The notes beneath the pieces were generated by a model, which saw nothing but the letters and a program-made list of their open reading frames with translations, did no database searches and had not been told where the DNA came from. A stretch of 64,000 bases of DNA from Phlyctochytrium arcticum (lineage: Eukaryota; Chytridiomycota; Chytridiomycetes; Chytridiales; Chytridiaceae). Within the stretch, counting starts at the first letter, position 1, and every line of letters starts with the position of its first letter. The translations under genes were made by a program, and so were the position numbers. The stretch covers positions 62,001 through 126,000 of the forward strand of contig JAHLKI010000039.1 of NCBI GenBank assembly GCA_025602905.1, in the 5' to 3' direction. Positions 34,344 through 45,337 of the stretch are shown here, piece by piece.

Positions 34344-37300
34344 TTAATTGACAAGATCTTCCGGAATGTACGCGTTACAGTAATATATGCCGCCATTGTT
34401 CTTCACCGCAATCTGAATCATGTTTGCGGGAGTCATTTGTTGCACGCCTCCCGACCGAGTTAGAGGCAACACAACATCAGCTGTCTGGTTCGGCGCTAGG
34501 GGCTCCGGTACCTCCAGTCCTCCTGCAGGAGTGATACCATAGCTATATCAAATGTTTAGTAGGTACGCGCCTATGGTGCCTAACGCATGTTCCCCACCTG
34601 TTGGTATTGAATTGGATTGCAAACTCATTCATTGGCATTTTTGTATGATTTTTGAATGAGATTTCCATAAAGAGTTGTTGGTTCCGCCGTGTGAAGCCCG
34701 CCTGCATCTCAAGGCCATTACTGGAATCAGGAGTGAGGAGTGATGTCTTCACAGCCCGTGTTTGGACATCCGCAGATCCTCCGGATGAACTTTCCATATT
34801 CGCCATTCCTAGCAAGTCGTCAAGTGCACTATGCTGGTAACTGAGAGGTGGTCCTGGACTGAATGGAGTTGGTGCATCGGTGCTAGGCCCCCCAAAATCA
34901 AGATCAAGCAAGTTTTCGATTCCGCCGCCAACTGCCACGCTGACTTGTTGAGCGACAGTACGAGCATCAACTTCAGGTTCCTCTCCTTCAAGTTCATGGC
35001 TAATTGGAATTGATTAGTCCTCTGTGCCGTTTTACTCAAACCACAAGACGCACTGTTCTTTTGAGGAGGTGAAACTGCTAGCATTGCCTCCGAGCAACGA
35101 TGGTGATTTGTGGTATACCGAGGCAAGACTTCCAATATTACGCAGTAAGTCATCGAGCAAAGACTCGCTTACTGTGGCGTTGTTGTCTTCTATCGGAGGC
35201 TTTTCTGCCAGGACAACCATCTACATTGCTTTGATCAAAACCAGCACGAAGTCTTTCTATCCTGTGTGTCAAACCTTGGCGGCCTCCGGGTTGCTCGAAA
35301 GTAATCTCCAGTAAATATAAGCCCTATCACGTATGTCGGGATTGTCACATCCCTGTGTCGCGGTGGTCAAAACCGTCTGAACAATATCTTGCGCAGATCC
35401 AGCTTTTTTCAAAAACAATTTAACCGCGGCTGATATTATTTGCAGCTGGACCTGTTGAAATGGGTTAGTGACGCATACAGGTGGTGGATGTTTAGAATTA
35501 CCATCGCAGATTCCTCACTGAAGGCCTCCAAAAAGTAGTTCAGTAACTCCCCAGCATTGTCAATCCTGTCAGCGTAATCGCCAATAATCCAGATCAATGA
35601 CGCTTTGGCCTCGGGTTCATCGAGCGAGTCAAGATGCTCACAAAGGGCTGGAATAATGCCCACGTATTTGCCTGGGTATCTGCGGAATATATCCTATCAT
35701 GCAAATTTGAGCTTCTACTGACCTTTGATTCGTTTGTAAAATGCTCACCTTAATTACGACAATCGTCTCCTGAACGACGTGGCTAACTTTGGTTTTCAGC
35801 AAGTCCAACAGCGTGTTTACGCACTTCTCGCTTGCGGACTCTATTTTGACGGCGCAACGGCCAATGGCGCGGACAGCCTTACGGACAAAGTCAACGTCAA
35901 CTTCGTTTGCATACCTGTGATTCCCCATTGAGTTTAAATAAGAACTGACTTGAGGAGAAAATCAATGACTTACTCTCGAAGCTCAGAGACGACTTGATCG
36001 ACATTCTTTTCAGCGCACAGCTTGATGATAACTTCCAACTTCTCAAGCTTTACATATGGAGGGTCGTTGTATTTGATGAAGAAAACTCGAATCTCCTGTG
36101 TCAAAACATCCGAACGTTTCTGCAGTATCAGGTTGATATTCCGGAGTGCAACATATTGGATTTCTGGTTCAGAGGATAGCAGCGTCACTACAGAGGTGGC
36201 ATCAGATTAGCTCGAGAATTAGCACATCCAGTCTCGGAAATACCCAGGGGTGGCGCCAGCTTGCGGGTAATTTGTTTTGAAAGCTCGTCATTCTGAATGA
36301 ACTCTAGATAGATCATCAGAGTCTAAATTGCAGCGTAAGAACCCTTTGTAAAATCCAGAGTACAAGAGGAAGTACCCGAATAGCTGATAATACTACACTC
36401 GCATTCGCGTGCTGTAAGCGTGGTAAAATACGTTCAGCAATATCTGCCGCTTCACGAGCATCGACGGGTCGGTAGTTGGCCAGAGAATTCAGGATACCAA
36501 TTTGCCCCCATCTATTCAAAGGTCAGTATCCAATCACTCAAGTACAGTGGCGGAACTTACTCGGTGCACTCGTTCAAGGCCGCGAGCAGCTTGGTGAGCA
36601 CACTTGCATTCAAAAAGAATGCTTCTTTTCGGACTGATGCCTCGCTTATCTCTACCAGTGCTGCAACTGCGTTTGCAATCACCTATCTGCAGGTTAGTGG
36701 ATGACCTTACTAGGTACCGGTCAATTTGCGCTGTACCATGGGATTGCGATCGGACAGTAAGTCTTGAAGGATGACTATCAAGCCATTGTCAATCGCGATA
36801 GTGGGATTCAGATCGTATAGTTTGGCAACGCATAAAGCAGCCGTCTTCCGCACGTATGGATCATCGTCCTTCAGGCGCATCGCGTAAATGATTGCACCAC
36901 CCGTTGCGAATATCTCATCACAGGTACTTTACTTTTAAGCCTTTTTTAAGCGGTTCCAGTAGGTAGTCGATAATCTTCTCCACGCGTAACATGCCCATAG
37001 TGCGGATCGCGAGTGCCCGTATAAGCGGGTTAATGTCATCGGTATCCTGCGTGTATGCTCCAGTTGCATCCCAGCGACAAATGCTGCCAAATTTCTTACC
37101 TTCACAAAGGTATTCACTGCCAATATGACAAGCTCTGGCTGTGTTCGGGCATAGTTAATCAGATATAGGTAGACTAGCTTCTTTAATTCCAAGTCCTCGG
37201 TCTGCATGTTCTTCACAACGTCGGCGAATAGGCTGCTGACATCTTTCCCAATCGTCATATTTGCAATGACTTTTTTGACGGTCTCCTTTCTCTTCTCCCG

Positions 37301-37448
37301 GTACTCGCTATTCAAGTCAGCCTTGAGCTCAAAGTTTTCCCCTATGCAAATAGTTCAGGCCAAATTCGGCCATACCGTGCGAGACAACGACGGATTTACC
37401 CTTTTTGGTCGTCGAGAAGAACTTTGGGCCGCGCGCTGCTTGTGCCAT
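34344..37448 (-). CDS. AP-1/AP-2 beta-adaptin with truncated ear
   Basis: Large beta subunit of the clathrin adaptor complex. Start ATG 37448 ([17 protein letters not shown]), then [40 protein letters not shown] and [20 protein letters not shown], the conserved beta1/2 trunk. It continues through HEAT repeats (for example [40 protein letters not shown] and [17 protein letters not shown]) to a hinge with LDLDFGGPS. The hinge's short LLDLD is a clathrin-box-like motif. The ear starts [20 protein letters not shown] and [10 protein letters not shown]. It ends [20 protein letters not shown] plus DLVN with TAA at 34344, so the ear has its sandwich half but lacks the ~110-residue platform half. AP-1 and AP-2 beta cannot be told apart here. 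Confidence 0.9.
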
Positions 37449-38121
37449 CTTGATGCCGGAACACTACGGAGTAAGAAACAGGGAAAAATTTGATTTGACA
37501 AACTTGCCAATCGTAATAATAGGCCAATCGCAAGATTCGTTTGCCACAACGTTTGCCCCAGTGACACGCCGTCGTGAGTGGCTTAGTACACGGAATGTCA
37601 TCTCGTCTTCTTGCAATACCTCTCTCGTACAACATGTTATATTAGGATTATGCCCATAGTTTGAAATGGATGGAGGATATACAACGGAGACTGGAACGGA
37701 GAGTACGATGGGGGATGGAGGGCAGGGATTTTCTAGCTAGAGGCTTTTCAGCAAAAGTAGGCAGAGAGGTATATAGAGTACAGAAAAACCAGCGCTGGTA
37801 ATTAGAGACAGCAAAATCACCAACTTATTGAACCTTGATCTCCAAATAAAGCCCTTATCGGCTTTCTTTCAGTGTGGAGCTCCTTCATTTTTTGCTTCAT
37901 TCGCCCTCCAGAAATCGGTGGCAAATGTTGAAATGTCCCCATGTCGCGCTTTACGTAAGGCAAGCGTAAGCGTCGGGGGTGCGCTTGCCTGGGGGCAGCG
38001 ACCTGCTCCAACTGTGAATATGGAGAGAGAGTCTCATTTATTTACTTAAATCAACTGCGTGGAGAAGAACCGCCGTTAGAAACAAATTATCTCTATCCGT
38101 TCGGTCATCTTTACGGGCAAC
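37449..38121. other. Divergent intergenic region
   Basis: About 670 bp between the beta-adaptin and LST2-like start codons. A C/G-rich stretch with imperfect GCGCTT/AAGCGC words around 37945-38000, no exon or RNA gene recognised. Confidence 0.45.
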
Positions 38122-39488
38122 ATGACAGAGACACGGTCAAGAGCTACGGATGCAACGGCAGGAATGCATTCAGGAACATTTACAGTTGCTCAGATATATC
38201 AGTTTGGTCAATGGCAGCCCCTTGAAAGCCAACTGCCCCCCAGGCTGAACGAGACACAGACCCTGAGTCTCTTCTGGTATGCTGGTACGTTGGGCATGAA
38301 CCTTACTTCATGTTGCGTGTCAATAACCCCTGCTCTATTATCTAGACCAGCATTTGACGAATGCAGTCTCTTCTTTACAAAAAGTGAATGATGTCAACGG
38401 AGACAAGTTCAAGCGGAGGAGTGATAGAGTGCATCACGCACAACGTCTTTTCCTTGAAACAATATACCTAATCTACTGCGACATGGACGATGATCTCAAA
38501 GCCTCTCGAGCATACAGACTTCGTTTACCGGCTGATGACCAACGGGAATTAGAGGGTGGATTCAGTGAGAACATCCTCTTTGCGTGCCAAGCTTTGAGCC
38601 GAGGATTCCGGATACGAGGAATTGAACATTTCACTTCCGAACTTGTTGAGCCCGCACGGCTTTTGTACGCCGCCTTGGACGCGCTCCGATTTGCATTCCG
38701 AACAAGAGTACTAAGCTGTCCTTCACCCCCATACGATGATCTATACCCCGTTCTTCGAGACTTTGATCAAGCATGGGCCACCTTCGAAGAAAAGATTTGC
38801 CTATGCTACTTTTCTGTGTCGGTCAATGGTCGCTTTAGTCGGTCAGATGACATGGATATGTTCCAGGTAGGACACTTCTATTGCATCAAAACAAAGCAGT
38901 AGATTGTTAAGTTTTTCATAGGTATTGATGAGCGAAACAATAATGAGAAGTGTCGACCAGGGTTTTATTTCTTGGGCACAAGTTCACGCCTTCGACCCAG
39001 TGGTAATCGTAGCCGTTCCACGTTTGTGCATCGTGGCCGGCCTCCTACACATGCCCGAGTGTGCAAATATTATACCCGGTGACAATGCAATTGGGTGGTT
39101 CCGAAACAAAGACGTGCTATTGCGACGAATCAAGACGGCACTGGAGGAGCTCTCATCCCCCAATGTGACATACCTGGAAAAGATGCTGGTGGATTCAGAC
39201 ATTGCCAAAGCTCTACCCCCTACCCTGGAGAAGGAACGACATGAATGCTTATCTCCTGCCGCGGAGGGCTCGGCTGAGTGGGAGAAAGAGTCTGAGAAGC
39301 TAGCTGACATAAATCACTCACTGTTAGCCGAACTATTTCGAGATATTTCATGCGTAGCGGATGATCTGCAAAGCGGACCTTACGCTCGAGATTTTGTTAG
39401 TTTACTCCACAAAGTATTTACCATGCATGGTGAAGAAAGCGAAACGAAAGAATTGAAGGCAACCTCAAGTCCGGTGATCTCCTCATAA
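38122..39488 (+). CDS. LST2/ZFYVE28-like protein without FYVE domain
   Basis: Lateral signalling target 2 homologue; in animals it moves between cytosol and endosomes to limit EGFR signalling. Three exons (38122-38284, 38346-38866, 38922-39488) splice to 416 residues. Blocks matching the LST2 N-terminal helical domain: LSLFWYADQHLTNAVSSLQ, QRLFLETIYLIYCDMDDD, FRIRGIEHFTSELVEPARLL, VLRDFDQAWATFEEKICLCY, DPVVIVAVPRLCIVAGLLHM and DVLLRRIKTALEEL. The animal protein carries a C-terminal FYVE zinc finger for PI3P; none is present here, and the protein ends with a Ser/Glu-rich tail (LKATSSPVISS). Endosomal binding by FYVE is therefore not expected. Role in a fungus is unknown. Confidence 0.85.
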
Positions 39489-39568
39489 TTATCACTTGTA
39501 TTTCTTCCTTAGTTATTGTTTGTCTCTATATACACACTACCTCTTGGTAGATTTATCTATCGAATATA

Positions 39569-42500
39569 TTATGATGAATTAGGAAATCGCAAGCTTGCCC
39601 TGGCTTTGTCCAGGATTTCCTTGCGGAGTTTGGGGTAGTCCGGGTACAGTTTTAGAACTTTATGGCACACGTCGATCGCCTCCACGTATTTTTTCGCTTT
39701 CATGTAGTTGAAAGCCAATTTGTAGCCCATTGCCGGGTTTGATTCCCTATCTTGAGACCACGCCAGCTCGTAGCTTTCGGATGCATCCTTATAGGATGCT
39801 TCTTTTTCCATTATGAAACCGAGATACTCGGACGCTTTCGAGCACGATTTGTTATATTGTAAGCATTTCCTCAACAAATCTGTGGCTAGATCATATTTCC
39901 CTCCCTGTCAAGTCTGAGTGGAATGTAAGGCAAAATGAAGCGAAAAATTCCTACCTGAATGTAAATGTCCGCCAACAATATCCAGGCCTTTTCGAAATCA
40001 TCCGCCAACTCCATGGTCCAGTCAGCTTTCAAGATCCGCTTTAATTGATTTCTTGCCCGAGGAGGCTGCTTTGAAAGCATGTAACCAATAGCCATTCCCT
40101 GTCACCATCAACTATTAATGACAGTACTCCCAGCATGCAGAGTGTCCGAAGATATTTACCAAAAGCGCGGGGACGTATTCTCGCTCCTGATTTAAGAGCT
40201 CCGCGAAGCGAGCGATCGCATTCTCGATTTCAGTCTTCTGTTTCGTTGCCATAAGAGCGTGACAGTGAAGGACTTCCGTCCGAAGAGAGCCTTTTTGTGG
40301 AAGTTCCTATGAATGAACGCCAAGTTGGTGGTGTCACTCTTTGCGGCGGTGATCTCAATCATACCTTCAATAGCTTATCAACAGTCAGGACTGCCAGAAT
40401 CTCACTATCACCCTTTTTGTTGCCTGTAGAGGCATCAGTTGTGCTTTCTAATGCCTCACCCCCGATGGTTTCATTGTCAGGATTGAGAAAGATCTCAATC
40501 ATGTGATATAATGCCAGTTGACCCCATTCTCCATCGCGTCGGCAGAAGTTGAACTCTCGAAGTGCATCGTTTGGGTTATTCAGATATCTAAGATTGGTCA
40601 AGATGCTGCTAAAACATGTGCCTATTTTAGCGTTCCCACCCACCTGTATTGGAGCCCTTTGCAGAAGTGGAAACCCGCGTGGAGGCTACTTTTAGATGAT
40701 TGATCTTCCATTTTGGTAATTAGCTTCGAAATGTCATCTAGCTTGCCATTCCGCCTGTGTATATCAATTGTTTTGGCCAGAGCTTTGTAGCTACAAGGCT
40801 GGCGCTCGACCAAAGGTTTCAGCGCTTGAATAGCATCAAGATATTCATTTCGCTGATGAAGGATTTCGGACATTAACAAATGTGCTTCTTCAGGCACCAC
40901 TTCTTGTCGCAAAAGTTGACCGCAGTACTGCTGCGCTGAACTGAGGTCGTGCTGACGAATGAAATTATCACATAAAGCTAACACACACTGCAGGTGGGAT
41001 GGTCAGTGAAGCCCTTGCCATGATTCTTGCCGGTCAGATACCTTCAAGTGTGTGCCATCATGTTGAATTGCCTGCAAATATAGTGACTGCGCTTTGACAG
41101 AGTCTTTCAGACCATTCCTGAACATCTCGGCAGTCTCGTAAATGATCTGAGCGAGCTTTGCGGCAGCCGCTGTTTGCGTGTCGCTCAATGCCTCTTTCGA
41201 AACAATTCTTTCCGAATTATTAGAGTGGGGTGTAAATGATATGAGAACGAACATACTGTGACTGAATATTCCGCGCTTGCTCAAGTGCCTGAACTGCTTT
41301 GTCATGTCTTTGCAGATTTCCGTAAGTCTGAGCCAAAAGCATGTAACATGATACATTGTGTTTCATGCCGCTGATATCTTCGGCTGCAAACGTCGTCAGT
41401 GACAAATCCTAAATGATGCATGAATCTTTGAAGAAACTTACATCGTGAGTAGCTCAGATCTTCCAACAAAATGCGCTCCGCATCTTCGAATCGCTTCAAT
41501 CGAACGTAAAGCTTTGACAGATCGTGTCGTAATGCGGACGCAGTATTTGATTCGTTTGCGAGAGCCGACTCGTAATAGCTGATGGCCTATTTGCGCCCAC
41601 CAATTAGTTCAAGAACTAAAAGAAAGTCTCATTAGCCCGTCCATACTCGTGAATAGCTGTGCGTGCGCACCAGCGCTTTGCCGGTCTTGCTTGCTAAAAT
41701 CGTTGCTTCCGGACTTGAATCCATTGCAGATTCATAAATAGCAATAGCTTTTTCCGGCTGTTTGATTGTTAAAATTGGCTCTGCGACTTAAGGCACAAAC
41801 AAAGGAGAACCTCTTGCAAATTCATATACGCATCCCCCAGTAAAAGACAACTTTCCACAGTAGGGTTGCGATCAACTAGCTCGCTGTAGCAGCGAGCATA
41901 GGCTTTCTTGTCGTGCTTGTAGTCCAGATAAATATTTGCCATCAGGCGTTTGGCCTCCAGAAAATATCTAGAGGTTGCAATGACATCAGCTAGTGGATTG
42001 GGGCACCGGCGATCGTGAGCATACGGTTGATCTGCTGTTACAGTGGCAAGCTGGTTCAAAGCCGCGTCCACTTCATTCCGCATCAAAGATAGCTCTGCTC
42101 GCGCCAGAATCAATCTAGCTTCCTGGTCCGGCAACCCTCGGAAAGCCTGAGACGCTTCCGTGATTGTATTGGCGGCATCTACCTGCAAGAAGTATCAGAA
42201 TATTCTGGACTGACATCAGGTCTGCATGGAAACGGTATTCATGCCATGTTTTTCATTTTGATATGCACGTTGACGAGGTCCAGAAAAATCGTCATTCGTT
42301 CATGTGTCGATGGGACATGGTCAAGTCGTTTGACTCTCGGGACCTTTTTTTCCTCTGCAGCAGAACGTATTAAAATCCGCGCCAAGTTCCAATCATCTTA
42401 CATTCACGAACCTCGCACTGGCTCCTTCATTGCGGCCAGGCCTTTTGCCTCCTCCAGAATCTTCAGCGCTGACGTGTTTTCGTCTTTCAGGAGATGAATA

Positions 42501-44893
42501 CGTGCACGCAGGATGTGGAATAATGGCAGATTGCGGACTTGGAAATTGTAGCTCAACCCCATCTCCAAAATTTGGGTAGCGTGCGTATCCCGACCGTTTT
42601 GAACATGTATTTGCGCCATGAGTATGTATGCCTGTGTGACATCGTCATGTCATGAGAGGGGGAATGTGGAAATGATAAACTCTCAAATATTACCTTCGCG
42701 TATGTATTGTCGAGCTTGAGACATTTTTCAGCTGCCGCTTGGGCCGCTACACTCTCGCCAGCGAGAAATTTGGTTTTTGCCAAACAATACAAGGCATCGG
42801 TTGATCCAGGCGAAATCTTCGAAATAATCTCCACTAGATCTAGCGCAAGCCTGACAGTGGAATGCACGTCCTCTCCTGAATGTGGCACATCAGCGATTGG
42901 TACTTTTTTGAGAGCACTCTTTACGTGAGCCTTACCTTCCCTCTTGGGCTCAGACGGGCAAAGCTCCAAATAGTCTTTCACCACTTCCAAAAGTAAGTCC
43001 TGATTCATTTTCGCGTGGTATTCCAGCCTGTAAAATGACCCGAAGTTAGTAATACATAACAATTTTTAAAACTGCACTTGCCCCACAGGCAGTGTGCTGA
43101 TCGCTTGCAACTGGATTTCGACAATCTCCTGCAGACACTGCAACCGCTTTCGAAGGTCCCGGTATTTGTACCACGCAATCAAAGAGCTTGAGTATAAGAG
43201 ATCCGCCGATCTTTCTATCGAAACGTTAGAATAACCAAAACCAGAGTGACATCCTTGCGAACCTGTCTGGAACTCGCGGAAGAGTTCGATTTGCTCTTCG
43301 GCAACATCATACTGCCCAGCAAAAATTTGACAGCGAATGATACCTGCAATACGTTAGCAATAGCCACAGCAACTTCGATGAAATACTAACCTTCTAGAGC
43401 TGTCACATTTTGAGGGTCCAATAGTGCGGATTTCTGATATTCCTCCTTGGAACGAGGCAATTCTTCTACACGTACACATCAGTTCAGGACTATTGAATGG
43501 AAAAAAAAACTTAGTTGTTACCTTGTAAGAAGCGGATGAATCCCATCTCCGCCCGAAACGCACTATTTCTGGGGTCCAAGCTGCAAGCTTTTTCGACCAG
43601 TTTGCCACAAGCATCCAGAACACTGCACCACAGCTTAGCAGGCAGGCAGAACAACAGACCAGCATGACTTACGCTTGGGAACGATTCGCCAACCGGACAA
43701 AACTTTGAGCGAAATCAAAGTAGATACATGCATTGTTTGGCTCCAACATTTCCAATCTCTATAGGAAGGGGTGAGTTTCCACATCTGGCTATTGCTCTCG
43801 TCCAGATGGCTTTTACATGGAATAGCTTCCCTATTTGCACAGCAGCTGCAGCAAAGCCGCCTTCACGGCAAAGTTCATTCAAGCATACAAGCACGATGGC
43901 ATCGACACTGTTCGGGTACAGATTATTCAACCGCTGTGCAGCTTCAATCGCTTGTTTCCAGGCATTCATTTCCATAAGTATGTAGGTTCGCTCAATGTGA
44001 GCCGGGAAAAATCCCGGATAGTGAACGACTATTTGTGATGTGATATCCAACGCGGGCGTTGGTTGTTGCCGATATCTCCGCAAATGCTCTAAGCGACCCA
44101 TCAAAGCCTTGCAAGACAAAGAGAATCAGAATTGGCTTTTCTGGTAATTTCATTGGTAGGCTACCTCTAAAGATTTGGGTCGTTTCTCAAGAGCCATATC
44201 AAGCCAAATGTTGGGCTTTGCAGCCACAGTGTCATGTACTGACAACATGACCACCCAACCCATAAGGGCTAGTGCGTCCACTGAGTCTGCGTTGATCGAA
44301 AGCGCCTTTTTCAGAGTAGCTTGTGCGTCCTCCAAAAATCCGGTATGCCACTGGAACATTGCAAGGTGGCAAAAAGCCCTTTCCCCTATATTGGGAGACG
44401 AACTTGCAACTGTGAATTTCGCATCTAGTTCCTGAACCGCCTCATGATCTACATGCAGTAGTATTAATTGTCCATTCCATTGCAACGGTTCTTCATCTCC
44501 TTACCCACCTATCATCTGACAGTGTCCATGGGCATATATCATTGCATTTGTGACAGCCAATGCCAAATCTCTTTTATCTTGTAAAGTTTCCAATGCCCGC
44601 AAACCATCATTATATTTCCCTGATGGTGCATTTGATTCAGTTACAGGTACGAAGAGAAAAGTTTGGTAGAGCGCTACCTTGTTGTAGTTGAGTCACAGCC
44701 TTCCAAAACAGAAGTAAGGGCTCATTGACGGCGCGGCGAAGCCGCTCTTCACAATAGACATGTAAGTGATTGTATAACTTCCTGCGACAAAAGTAGTTGA
44801 TCTGGAAGGTTCATGACCTATGGTAAGTACGTTATAGACAAGGTTAATCAGTCTTGTGAACGATACCGTCGCAAGATCTTCGTCGTTGCTCAT
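39569..44893 (-). CDS. Intraflagellar transport protein IFT139 (TTC21)
   Basis: TPR-repeat subunit of the IFT-A complex, needed for retrograde transport in flagella. A tiny 27-nt first exon (44867-44893, MSNDEDLAT) splices to [20 protein letters not shown], matching the family N-terminus. More than 20 exons follow with TPRs throughout: [54 protein letters not shown]-type region, [32 protein letters not shown] and [16 protein letters not shown]. The C-terminus reads [20 protein letters not shown] then KARASLRF, almost the same as animal TTC21B. Length about 1,300 residues, normal. Strong evidence that this organism builds a flagellum. Individual exon borders were only spot-checked. Confidence 0.93.
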
Positions 44894-45337
44894 TCTGTAA
44901 AGATTGCACGCGTGGAGGAACAACGCGTTTTTTGGAGACGCGATGCCGTCCATTTGGTGCCCCGGGAGCTATGATAGTGAACATACATGAGGGCAACCAC
45001 ATTCCATTATCAGTTGATTCAGTAGAACGGGTCGGATGGCTAGAATAGATACAGCACTTCAGCTAGTTTTCATTGCAGCTGCCCGCAACGAGCAAATTTC
45101 TAGTGACTAAAAGTAAGGCATCGAAGCCATTCTAAACAGGGTATTTCGCCAATACAATGCTAACAGCGGTAAGGGATTGAGTTACAGATGTGAAACCAGG
45201 AAAAAGGAAGCTCGCACGGAAAGTTGGGGTAAAGTTAGGATATGTACACTGAAATGCGAGAGGGATGGGAAAGGGTGGAGTGGGAAAAATGCAGAAATGA
45301 CAACTTTCAACGGCATTGTTGATGGGAATAGGCGCTA
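44894..45337. other. Intergenic region
   Basis: Lies between the stop of the double-UBC gene and the start of IFT139, both on the minus strand, so it holds the IFT139 promoter. Purine-rich on the + strand at 45180-45300. No exon seen. Confidence 0.45.

Noticed and set aside
37817..38011. 64-residue minus-strand frame between beta-adaptin and the LST2-like gene
   Set aside because: Short, no homology and no start context or promoter; probably 5' flanking DNA.
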